From Streptomyces sp. NBRC 109706 (GTDB lineage: Bacteria > Actinomycetota > Actinomycetes > Streptomycetales > Streptomycetaceae): 64,000 bases of DNA. Positions 51,156 to 58,678 of the stretch are shown piece after piece. The translations under genes and the position numbers were made by a program. Below the pieces are notes generated by a model. The model did not search any database and had not been told where the DNA came from. It saw only the letters and a list, made by a program, of their open reading frames with translations. Location: NCBI RefSeq assembly GCF_000974485.1, contig NZ_BBOM01000008.1:186001-250000 (forward strand), read 5' to 3'. The first letter of the stretch is position 1. The number at the start of each line of letters is the position of its first letter.

Positions 51156-52334
51156 TCAGTCCAGCAGCCGCTCGACCAGATCGGCCGCCCGTGGGGTGCC
51201 GCCCTCGGCCAGGGCCCGGGCGCGCAGCTCGGCCGAGCGTCGGGCGACCCCGGGGTCGCCCGACAGCGCGAGCAGTGCCTCGCGCAGCCGGTCCACCGTG
51301 GCCTCCTCGGTGTCCAGCCGGCGGGCCACGCCCAGCTCGACCAGTCGGTCGGCGTTGGCGAACTGCTCGGCGGCCTGCGGGACGGCGATCATCGGGACCC
51401 CCGTGAACAGCCCCTCGCCGCTGCCGCCCATCCCCGCATGGGTGACAAACGCGTCGGCCTGCTCCAGGACGCGCAACTGCGGTACCCAGGAATGGACTTC
51501 GACATTGCCCGGGATCGGCCCCAGCTCCTCGGGGGCGATGTACTTGCCGATCCCGAGCACCACATGCCAGCCCGGCAGGTCACCGAAGGCGGCGAGGCAC
51601 CGCCGATAGAACTCCGGCTGGCGGGTGAAGGCCGAGCCAAGCGAGATCAGCAGCACCCGTTCCGCGTCGGCCGGGCGACGCCAGTCCCCGTCGGCGGAAC
51701 GGTCGCCGAAGCAGGGGCCGACAAAGGTGATCACCCGCTCGTCCACCCGGTCCAGGTTCGGCTGCATGGCGCTGGGCACCAGGGCCAACGCCCGGGGCGG
51801 CCGGCCGGAGAACGCGTCCATGTCCGTGGTGGTCGCGCCGGCCTCGACGAGCCAGTCGGTGAACCTGGCGCGGTAGGCGTCCGCGCCCGGCAGCCGCCAG
51901 AGCTGGGCGGCGACCTCCTCCTCGTAGCCCCGCCAGGCCACATAGGTCGGCGACAGCTGGAGCAGTCGCCGACCCTGGGTCTCGGCGAGCACCCGCGCGC
52001 CATAGGCGCCGATGTCGTACAGATAGAGATCGGCGGGATCGGGGTCATAGGCCGCCCGCAACTGGGGCAGCGCCTGGATCGCGTCGTCCAGGAAGACGCC
52101 CATCGCCTCGATCGGATCCTCCGGCCAGCGGTTGTCGGCCACCGGAAGCGTGGACCGGACGGGTACCAAGCCGGCGCCGGTGGACTTCACCAGCTCCGCG
52201 ACGGCCGGATCGTTGGCGTAGGTCACGCGGTGGCCCCGGTCCACCAGCTCGCGGATGACCGCGAGGCTGGGCAGCACATGGCTGACGGCGGGGACACCGA
52301 TCATCGCGATATGGGCAGGGTGGCGGCGTGCCAT
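51156..52334 (-). CDS. Macrolide-type UDP-glycosyltransferase (OleD/Mgt-like)
   Basis: A 392-residue GT1-family enzyme. The N-terminal acceptor domain has IAMIGVPAVSHVLPSLAVIR (with the His used as base). The C-terminal donor site is WVPQLRVLEQADAFVTHAGM followed by GGSGEGLFTGVPMIAVPQAA. Relatives such as OleD and Mgt inactivate macrolides by glucosylation, and others glycosylate diverse phenols. No macrolide cluster lies nearby, so a resistance or xenobiotic role is more likely than biosynthesis. ATG at 52332-52334 is the assumed start. It is divergent from the LacI-controlled DUF1996 gene. Confidence 0.93.
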   Translation of the reverse strand: MARRHPAHIAMIGVPAVSHVLPSLAVIRELVDRGHRVTYANDPAVAELVKSTGAGLVPVRSTLPVADNRWPEDPIEAMGVFLDDAIQALPQLRAAYDPDPADLYLYDIGAYGARVLAETQGRRLLQLSPTYVAWRGYEEEVAAQLWRLPGADAYRARFTDWLVEAGATTTDMDAFSGRPPRALALVPSAMQPNLDRVDERVITFVGPCFGDRSADGDWRRPADAERVLLISLGSAFTRQPEFYRRCLAAFGDLPGWHVVLGIGKYIAPEELGPIPGNVEVHSWVPQLRVLEQADAFVTHAGMGGSGEGLFTGVPMIAVPQAAEQFANADRLVELGVARRLDTEEATVDRLREALLALSGDPGVARRSAELRARALAEGGTPRAADLVERLLD

Positions 52335-52788
52335 GGGACATCACTCATCTCGGGGCAGATCACGGCAGGTTGGCGGTGGGGTGCGCGAACGAGCGCCCGC
52401 GGCCGCCTCGGGCGGGGGGCGTGCTCAACGGTTCGCGCGACGGGGCGGGGCACAGGCTCTGGCCCCGGCCGGTCGGCCGTGAATCAGCCGTAGATCTGGA
52501 AGTGCATCCGTCGACTATAGCCCCGTGACCGATCCGGCCGACCCGATCGGCGCACCTCGGAAACGTTTCCCGACGCCCGCGCCAGGATTCAACGCCCGCC
52601 CCGGCGTCCGCGTCAGCGCCCATCCCGCCGTGAACCCGCCGCGCCCCGCCCGGTTCGCCCGCCCCGTCGGTTCCGGGAAAGTTCCGGTTCTTCCTGTCCG
52701 TTCACCGAGCATTGACACGTTCTCATCATCGACGCAACACTGCCGATGGGAGAGCGCTCTCCCGTTACCAAGCGACTCGGAGGTCCGC
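52335..52788. other. Divergent intergenic region, glycosyltransferase / DUF1996 gene
   Basis: 454 bases without a convincing gene, though the DUF1996 frame stays open upstream. A TTGACA -35-like element occurs at 52712-52717, and the LacI palindrome lies at 52748-52763, where it would cover the transcription start of the rightward gene. No operator was recognised for the glycosyltransferase. Confidence 0.6.
52748..52763. promoter_or_regulatory. GGGAGAGCGCTCTCCC operator (LacI site 1 of 4)
   Basis: A perfect 16-base palindrome 26 bases before the DUF1996 ATG. The core GAGAGCGCTCTC recurs before the beta-helix, glycoside hydrolase and lacI-family genes. The central CG step and flanking symmetry are typical of LacI-family operators such as CebR sites. 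Confidence 0.85.
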
Positions 52789-53853
52789 ATGGTACGTAGA
52801 ACCACCCTGATGTCCGGCACAATCGCGGCGGCAGCGCTCGCGCTCGTCGCGGCGGGGTTGGGCACCATGGGAGCCGCAGCCGCACCGGCCGGGGAAGCCG
52901 CCCCGGAGTCGGTCGCGGTCGACCACTCCAACCACCAGACCCACCAGCAGATGATGATGGCGGCGCCGCCCGGTGAGTGGATCCCGGTGGACGAGCCGGT
53001 CGAGGGCATCGAGCCCAACCCCGACGCGCCCTTCCGTGAACACCGGGAGTTCCAGGCGAACTGTTCGGTGACCCACACCGGCGACAACGACCCCATCGTC
53101 TTCCCGGGGATGCCCGGCGCCTCGCACAACCACTCGTTCATGGGCAACGACACCACCGACGCGTACAGCGACGAGGAGTCGTTGAACGAGGGGACGAGCA
53201 GCTGCGCTGTTCCGGCAGACCTGTCGGCGTACTGGATGCCGACCATGTACAACGGTGACGAGGAGATCCGCCCGCGCGGGCCCCAGGTCATCTACTACAA
53301 GTCCGGTGTCAGGGACCACACCTCGGTGCGTGCCTTCCCCACCGGCCTGCGCTATGTCGTCGGCAACCCGATGCAGACCGCCGAGGAGTTCGGCAACCAC
53401 CCCGGCTACGTCAAGGGCTGGGAGTGCGGCGACGACTACGAGAACGTGGAGTTCCCGACGAACTGCCCGGCGGGCTCCCAGCTGAACGTGCGCTACCAGG
53501 CGCCGAGTTGCTGGGACGGACGGCATCTGGACTCGCCCAACCACCAGGACCACATGGCCTACACGGTGGTGGAGAACAACCAGAACGTCTGCCCGGACAG
53601 CCACCCGGTGGCCGTGCCGATGATCGAGTTCAAGATGGCGTTCCCGGTGGACGGTGACACCTCACAGGTGCGGTTGGCCAGTGGCCCGGCCTACTCGTTC
53701 CACTACGACTTCTTCAACAACTGGGACGAGGCCACGCTCGAAGCGATGGTGTCCCACTGCATCAACCAGGGCCTCCAGTGCGACACCCGGGGCTACGACC
53801 AGTTCAACCCCGAGTACGGAGCCGCCCTCACCGAGGACCACGTGCTTCCCTGA
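52789..53853 (+). CDS. Secreted DUF1996-domain protein
   Basis: A 354-residue exported protein. Residues 1-32 are a signal peptide (MVRRTTLMSG, AAALALVAAGLGTMGAAAA). The DUF1996 core has FQANCSVTHTGDNDPIVFPG, SHNHSFMGNDTTDAYSDEES, SAYWMPTMYNGDEEIRPRG and CWDGRHLDSPNHQDHMAY. Such domains are common in fungi and actinomycetes, often with carbohydrate-binding modules; activity is unproven. GGAGG lies five bases before the ATG. A LacI-type operator overlaps the promoter, tying it to the secreted glycan regulon. Confidence 0.9.
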   Translation: MVRRTTLMSGTIAAAALALVAAGLGTMGAAAAPAGEAAPESVAVDHSNHQTHQQMMMAAPPGEWIPVDEPVEGIEPNPDAPFREHREFQANCSVTHTGDNDPIVFPGMPGASHNHSFMGNDTTDAYSDEESLNEGTSSCAVPADLSAYWMPTMYNGDEEIRPRGPQVIYYKSGVRDHTSVRAFPTGLRYVVGNPMQTAEEFGNHPGYVKGWECGDDYENVEFPTNCPAGSQLNVRYQAPSCWDGRHLDSPNHQDHMAYTVVENNQNVCPDSHPVAVPMIEFKMAFPVDGDTSQVRLASGPAYSFHYDFFNNWDEATLEAMVSHCINQGLQCDTRGYDQFNPEYGAALTEDHVLP

Positions 53854-53897
53854 CCCCCAACGGGCCTGAGGCCAGGCCCCTGACCTTCCCTTCGATG

Positions 53898-53924
53898 GCC
53901 GACCCGGCAGCGGGCCGGGTCGGC
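53898..53924 (+). terminator. 11-bp hairpin after the DUF1996 gene
   Basis: GCCGACCCGGC pairs perfectly with GCCGGGTCGGC around a five-base loop, 45 bases after the stop. It separates the gene from the next operator, at 53937. Confidence 0.85.
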
Positions 53925-53936
53925 TGAACCCCCCAC

Positions 53937-53948
53937 GAGAGCGCTCTC
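53937..53948. promoter_or_regulatory. GAGAGCGCTCTC operator (LacI site 2 of 4)
   Basis: A perfect 12-base palindrome 109 bases before the start of the beta-helix protein gene. It is identical to the core of the sites at 52748, 60564 and 61745. Confidence 0.8.
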
Positions 53949-54056
53949 CGTCCCCTCTCCGTCACCATTCTCCCTAATTCCCCCAGTTCTCCCAATTCTC
54001 CCCAGCCCCCCACCAGCAGCCCGGCCGGCGACGGCCGGGAGGAACAAGGAGATCCC

Positions 54057-55898
54057 GTGCCATCCCCCCAGTCATCCGACGCCCCCAAGCACCGTCGCCC
54101 CAACGGGCTGACCCGGCGGGCCACCCTGGCCGGACTGGCCGCCACGGTGGTCACCTCAGCCGCCGCGACCCATGCGCTGGCCAACGGCTCCTCCACGCCC
54201 CAGGGCCCGGCCAGGCGTCCCGCCACTCTCGCCGCCGGCACCCCCATCACCCAGGCCGACCCCGTCCTCGGCCCGAACGTCACGGTGTTCGACCCCTCGA
54301 TGTCCATCGGGGACATCCAGGCCACCCTGAACGCCGCGTTCCAGCAGCAGGAGACCGCCCAGTTCGGCTCCGGCCGGTTCGCGTTCCTCTTCAAGCCCGG
54401 CAACTACCAGGACCTCGACGTCAACATCGGCTACTACACCCATGTGGCGGGCCTCGGGCAGTCGCCCGACGACGTCAACATCACCGGGTGGGTCCGCGTC
54501 GAGGCCGACTGGTTCGACGGCAACGCCACCCACAACTTCTGGCGCTCCGCCGAGAACCTGTCCGTCACCCCCTGGGACGGTTACAACCGTTACGCCGTCT
54601 CCCAGGCCGCGCCCATCCGCCGGGTGCACATCCGTGGCGAGATGCCGCTGTGGAACGGCTACGACGGCTGGGCCAGCGGTGGCTTCATGGCCGACTCCAA
54701 GGTGGACCGGGTCGTCTCCGGCTCCCAGCAGCAGTGGCTGACCCGCAACAGCGAGCTGGGCGAATGGGCCGGCTCGGTGTGGAACATGGTCTTTGTCGGC
54801 GTGGACGGCGCCCCGCCGCACCACTTCCCCAACCCCTCGCACACCGTCGTGGACAGCGCGCCGAAGGTCAAGGAGAAGCCGTACCTCTACCTGGACGGCT
54901 CCGACTACGCCGTCTTCGTGCCCGCGATCCGCACCGACGCCAGGGGCACCAGCTGGAGCAACGGCCCGACGCCCGGCACCTCCATCCCGCTGAGCGAGTT
55001 CCATGTCGCCCAGGAGGGCGACGACGCCGCCAGCATCAACGCCGCGCTGGCCGCCGGCAAGCACCTGCTGATCACCCCGGGGATCTACCACATCACCGAG
55101 ACCATCGAGGTCAACAACCCCAACACCATCGTGCTCGGCATCGGCCTGGCCACCCTGATCCCCGAGGGCGGCATCAACGCCGTCAAGATCGCGGACGTGG
55201 ACGGTGTGCAGGTCGCCGGCATCCTGATCGACGCGGGCCCCGGCGGCTCGGAGACCCTGCTGGAGGTCGGCGACGAGGGCTCCACGACCCGCCACCAGGA
55301 CAACCCCATCCATCTGCACGACGTGTTCGCCCGGATCGGCGGCGCCGGCGCCGGCAGCGCGGACCGCAGCGTGGTGGTGCACAGCCACGACACCCTGATC
55401 GACCATGTCTGGCTGTGGCGCGGCGACCACGGCGAGGGCGTCGGCTGGGACGTCAACCCGGCCCTCAACGGACTGGTCATCAACGGCGACGACGTGACCG
55501 GCTACGGCCTCTTCGTCGAGCACTACCAGGAACACCAGGTCATCTGGAACGGCGACAACGGGCGCACCTACTTCTACCAGTGCGAGCTGCCCTACGACCC
55601 GCCGAACCAGGCCGCCTGGATGAACGGCGACGAACTCGGCTGGACCGCCTATGTGGTGGCCGACAACGTCACCAACCACACCGCCTACGGCCTCGGCGTC
55701 TACAGCCTGATGCTGGAGGACGCGACCATCACCACCGAACGGGCGATCTCCACCCCGGAGGGCGGCGGGATCGACTTCACCAGCATGGTGATCGTCTCCC
55801 TCGGCCAGCTCGGGATCATCAACCACGTCATCAACGACCTGGGTGGCCCGGCCGGCCCCGGGCTCAACGACGGCATCTTCTACCTGCCGAGCAACTGA
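54057..55898 (+). CDS. Tat-exported right-handed beta-helix protein, putative glycan hydrolase/lyase
   Basis: A 613-residue secreted protein. A twin-arginine signal (LTRRATLAGLAATVVTSAAA) ends near residue 43. The rest shows the repeating short strands of a parallel beta-helix (HLLITPGIYHITETIEVNNP, TIVLGIGLATLIPEGGINAV, GVQVAGILIDAGPGGSETLL), like GH55/GH87-type or pectate-lyase-3 proteins; HxH and paired Asp residues (DRSVVVHSHDTLIDHVWLWR) could be catalytic. The exact family is uncertain; close relatives are often mislabelled as adenylyl cyclase (from memory). GTG start with AAGGAG five bases upstream. A LacI operator precedes it. Confidence 0.78.
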   Translation: MPSPQSSDAPKHRRPNGLTRRATLAGLAATVVTSAAATHALANGSSTPQGPARRPATLAAGTPITQADPVLGPNVTVFDPSMSIGDIQATLNAAFQQQETAQFGSGRFAFLFKPGNYQDLDVNIGYYTHVAGLGQSPDDVNITGWVRVEADWFDGNATHNFWRSAENLSVTPWDGYNRYAVSQAAPIRRVHIRGEMPLWNGYDGWASGGFMADSKVDRVVSGSQQQWLTRNSELGEWAGSVWNMVFVGVDGAPPHHFPNPSHTVVDSAPKVKEKPYLYLDGSDYAVFVPAIRTDARGTSWSNGPTPGTSIPLSEFHVAQEGDDAASINAALAAGKHLLITPGIYHITETIEVNNPNTIVLGIGLATLIPEGGINAVKIADVDGVQVAGILIDAGPGGSETLLEVGDEGSTTRHQDNPIHLHDVFARIGGAGAGSADRSVVVHSHDTLIDHVWLWRGDHGEGVGWDVNPALNGLVINGDDVTGYGLFVEHYQEHQVIWNGDNGRTYFYQCELPYDPPNQAAWMNGDELGWTAYVVADNVTNHTAYGLGVYSLMLEDATITTERAISTPEGGGIDFTSMVIVSLGQLGIINHVINDLGGPAGPGLNDGIFYLPSN

Positions 55899-55914
55899 GC
55901 CGGGACACCGAGCT

Positions 55915-55980
55915 GGGATCGGATCCGGTGCCGATCCCAACCGCCGCTGCCGCGAGCCTGGGCGGGCTCGCGGCAGCGGC
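55915..55980 (+). terminator. Tandem hairpin terminators
   Basis: GGGATCGG-N8-CCGATCCC (55915-55938) is followed by a perfect 16-bp stem, GCCGCTGCCGCGAGCC/GGCTCGCGGCAGCGGC (55943-55980). Both come within 85 bases of the stop and should end the transcript firmly. Confidence 0.9.
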
Positions 55981-56024
55981 ATTCCCCTCCTGCCGAGCGG
56001 CGGCCAGCCGGCGCGGTTCGGTTA

Positions 56025-56183
56025 GGATGGCGCGCGTGATCGCCCGCACGCCGTAGCGCGTGCCGGTGGAGGAACGATGGACGAAGGAGGTGAGCCCGAT
56101 CACCGTCAGGTCAGCTCGGCCGCTCCCCTTCCGGGGTTCCGGAGCCGTCACGCCATAGGCGACGGGGCCCGGGGGAGCGCCCT
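56025..56183 (+). other. Possible structured leader before the PrmC-like gene
   Basis: About 160 bases with several self-complementary segments (GGCGCGCG.../GCGCGTGCC, and CGTCACGCC-ATA-GGCGACG near 56150) and two strong ribosome-site-like stretches, GGAGG before an ATG at 56077 and AAGGAGGTGAG at 56084-56094. A short frame VSPITVRSARPLPFRGSGAV starts at GTG 56090 and stops at a TAG at 56156-56158. It could be a leader peptide or an unknown RNA element; no known class was recognised. Confidence 0.4.
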
Positions 56184-57038
56184 GTGCGTGAGAGGCCCCG
56201 CATGCTCCCTTCCGTCAGTACCACTCACCCCACCACTCCCGTCCCTGTCTCGTCCGCGGCCGCGCCGTCCCCGCCCGGGATCGTCGACCGGCTGCGGGCC
56301 GCCGGCTGTGTCTTCGCCGAGGACGAGGCGGCCCTGTTGGTCGCCGAGGCCGGGGACGATCCGGCCGCACTCGACACCCTGGTGACCCGCCGCGAAGCCG
56401 GCCTGCCCCTGGAACACGTCCTGGGCTGGGCCGAGTTCCACGGCCTGCGCGTGGTGGTGCGGCCCGGCGTCTTCGTGCCGCGCCGGCGCACCGAGTTCCT
56501 GGTGCGCCAGGCCCTCGCGCTGGCCCCGCGCGCGGCCGTGGTCGTCGACCTGTGCTGCGGCTCGGGCGCGGTCGGCGCCGCGCTGCTCGCGGCGCTGCCC
56601 GACGTCGAGTTGCACGCCGCCGATCTGGACGCCCGCGCCGTGCGCTGTGCCCGCGCCAATCTGGGCCCGGCCGGCCGGGTCTACCGGGGCGATCTCTACC
56701 AACCGCTGCCGGCCCGGCTGCGCGGCCGAGTCGACGTTCTGGTGGCCAACGCGCCCTATGTCCCCTCGGCCGCCGTCCCGCTGCTGCCCGCCGAGGCACG
56801 GTCGCACGAGCCGCTCACCGCGCTCGACGGCGGCTCGGACGGCCTCGCCGTGCTCCGCCGGGTGATCGCCGACGCCCCCGACTGGCTTGCCCCCGGCGGG
56901 AGTCTGCTGGTGGAGACCGGCCGACGGCAGCGCGCCGAGGTGGCCGCGACCATGGCGGCACACGGTCTGACCCCCCGGGTGGCCATCTGCGACGACTGGG
57001 AGGCGACGGTCCTGACCGGCCGCCGCCCCACCGGCTGA
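56184..57038 (+). CDS. PrmC-related protein N5-glutamine methyltransferase-like protein
   Basis: A 284-residue class I methyltransferase related to HemK/PrmC, which methylate the GGQ glutamine of release factors. The SAM motif is VVVDLCCGSGAVGAALLAAL. The catalytic NPPY is NAPY here (VLVANAPYVPSAAVPLLPAE), as in the actinobacterial PrmC-like subgroup, followed by EPLTALDGGSDGLAVLRRVI. The N-terminal helical domain (VTRREAGLPLEHVLGWAEFH) is kept. GTG 56184 has GGGGGAG six bases upstream; ATG 56202 is an alternative. True prmC normally lies next to prfA, so this is probably a paralogue. Confidence 0.85.
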   Translation: MRERPRMLPSVSTTHPTTPVPVSSAAAPSPPGIVDRLRAAGCVFAEDEAALLVAEAGDDPAALDTLVTRREAGLPLEHVLGWAEFHGLRVVVRPGVFVPRRRTEFLVRQALALAPRAAVVVDLCCGSGAVGAALLAALPDVELHAADLDARAVRCARANLGPAGRVYRGDLYQPLPARLRGRVDVLVANAPYVPSAAVPLLPAEARSHEPLTALDGGSDGLAVLRRVIADAPDWLAPGGSLLVETGRRQRAEVAATMAAHGLTPRVAICDDWEATVLTGRRPTG

Positions 57039-57112
57039 GCCCCCGCCAACACCCCCTGGGCCCACCGCTATTCGGGTGCGGTCCAGGGGGAGTGCCGGCT
57101 AGGGTCGCCCGG

Positions 57113-57535
57113 GTGAACGAGCAGCCCTGCGTGTTCTGCGCCATCGTGCGCGGCGAGGCCGAGGCCAGTGTGGTGTACCAGGACGGGACGGTGCTGGCGC
57201 TGATGGACCTGCAACCCGTCACCCCAGGACACCTGTTGGTGATCCCCCGGGCCCATGTCGTCGGCCTGGCCGACCTGGACACGGCCACCGGCACGGCGAT
57301 CTGGCGGCGCGCCCACCAACTGGCGGGCGCGCTGAGGCGATCCGGGCTCCGCTGCGAGGGCGTCAACTTCTTCCTGGCCGACGGCGAGGCCGCGTTCCAG
57401 GAGGTCTTCCATCTCCATCTGCATGTCTTCCCCCGGTTCGCCGGCGATCCGTTCCGGATCTCGGCGGACTGGCGGGCGCGTCCCCGCGCCGAACTGGACG
57501 CCAACGCCGCGCTGATCAGGGCGGTTTCGGACTAG
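57113..57535 (+). CDS. HIT-family hydrolase
   Basis: A 140-residue histidine-triad nucleotide hydrolase/transferase. CVFCAIVRGEAEASVVYQDG carries the Cys pair found in many HIT proteins, and HLHLHVFPR is the catalytic histidine triad. VTPGHLLVIPRAHV is the usual central strand. GTG 57113 is the start; the frame is open far upstream only as a shadow of the methyltransferase gene. It lies 75 bases after that gene. The substrate is probably an adenosine-phosphate compound. Confidence 0.93.
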   Translation: MNEQPCVFCAIVRGEAEASVVYQDGTVLALMDLQPVTPGHLLVIPRAHVVGLADLDTATGTAIWRRAHQLAGALRRSGLRCEGVNFFLADGEAAFQEVFHLHLHVFPRFAGDPFRISADWRARPRAELDANAALIRAVSD

Positions 57536-57548
57536 AACGCGATGTGCC

Positions 57549-58556
57549 CTAGCCCCGGTCGTCCTCGCCCAGTGTCCGGGCCCGCACCGCGGCCCAGTCG
57601 AGTGCGTGGCCGATGCCGTCGGTCAGGGAGAACTCCGCGCGCCAGCCCAGCAGTTGGTGGGCCCGGTCGGTGCGGGTATAGGCGCCGACCACATCGCCGG
57701 GACGGCGTGGTGCCTCCACCGCGCCGATCGGACGGCCCGTCACCTCCCGGTAGGCGGCCAGCAGTTCGCGCACGGTGGTGCCACGTCCGGTGCCCAGGTT
57801 GATCGCGGTCGCGGTGGTCCCGTCCCGGAACAGCCCGTCGAAGGAGCGCAGCGCCGCCAGATGGGCGGTGGCCAGATCCCAGACATGGATGTAGTCCCGG
57901 ATGCCGGAGCCGTCGCGGGTGGGGTAGTCCGTGCCCGTGATCCGGAACGGGACCCCGTCCTGGTCGGCAAGGATCAGCTGACCCAACGCATGGCTGGGCC
58001 GGGGGAGTTGAAGGCCGGTGCGGAGCCGGGGATCGGCGCCGACCGGGTTGAAGTAGCGCAGCGACAACACCCGCAGCCGGGTGCCGGCCGCGATATCGGC
58101 GAACATCCCCTCGCAGACCACCTTGGTGCGGGCATAGGGGCTGACCGGGGCGAGCGGGGAGTCCTCGTCGACGGTGAGGTCGTCGCCGGCCCGGTAGATG
58201 GAGGCGGAGGAGCTGAAGACCAACCGGTGGCAGCCGTTGCGCAGCAGATGGCCCACGAAGTCCAGGCTCTTGGCGACATTGGCCCGGTAGTACCCCAGTG
58301 GATCGGCCACCGAGTCGGGCACCACGATCAGCGCCGCGCAGTGGATGACGGCCCCGATGTCGGGATGCTCGGCGAAGACCCGGTCCACCAGGGCGCCGTC
58401 CGCGATATCGCCCTCGTAGAACGTCCGGCCGGTCGTGAACTCCCGCCGTCCGGTCGTCAGGTTGTCCAGCAGCACCGGTGCGATCCCGGCGTCCAGACAG
58501 GCCGACGCGATCGTGCTCCCGATAAAGCCGGCCCCGCCAGCGATCAGCACCTTCAC
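57549..58556 (-). CDS. galE: UDP-glucose 4-epimerase-like
   Basis: A 335-residue extended SDR that interconverts UDP-glucose and UDP-galactose. The NAD motif GGAGFIGS is at residues 7-14. The catalytic set lies in FSSSASIYRAG and SPYARTKVVCEGMF. The GalE-type C-terminus contains IRDYIHVWDLATAH, INLGTGRGTTVRELL and RRPGDVVGAYTRTDRA. GTG 58554-58556 has AAGGGA upstream; the longer frame lacks similarity. It converges with the HIT gene, with only 13 bases between stops. Galactose use or cell-wall precursor supply are both possible. Confidence 0.93.
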   Translation of the reverse strand: MKVLIAGGAGFIGSTIASACLDAGIAPVLLDNLTTGRREFTTGRTFYEGDIADGALVDRVFAEHPDIGAVIHCAALIVVPDSVADPLGYYRANVAKSLDFVGHLLRNGCHRLVFSSSASIYRAGDDLTVDEDSPLAPVSPYARTKVVCEGMFADIAAGTRLRVLSLRYFNPVGADPRLRTGLQLPRPSHALGQLILADQDGVPFRITGTDYPTRDGSGIRDYIHVWDLATAHLAALRSFDGLFRDGTTATAINLGTGRGTTVRELLAAYREVTGRPIGAVEAPRRPGDVVGAYTRTDRAHQLLGWRAEFSLTDGIGHALDWAAVRARTLGEDDRG

Positions 58557-58615
58557 CGCGATGTCCCTTTCCGTTGTCCGCATCCCCGGTCCGTTCGAAA
58601 CCCTAGCCGGACGGC

Positions 58616-58650
58616 GGAACGGCCCCGGCATGGAGCGCCGGGGCCGTTCC
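58616..58650 (-). terminator. 14-bp hairpin after the glycoside hydrolase gene
   Basis: GGAACGGCCCCGGC and GCCGGGGCCGTTCC form a perfect stem with a seven-base loop, 29 bases past the minus-strand stop. It separates the hydrolase from galE, whose start lies further on. Confidence 0.9.
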
Positions 58651-58678
58651 TGGGGAGGAAAGACGGTTCAGTCGGGCC

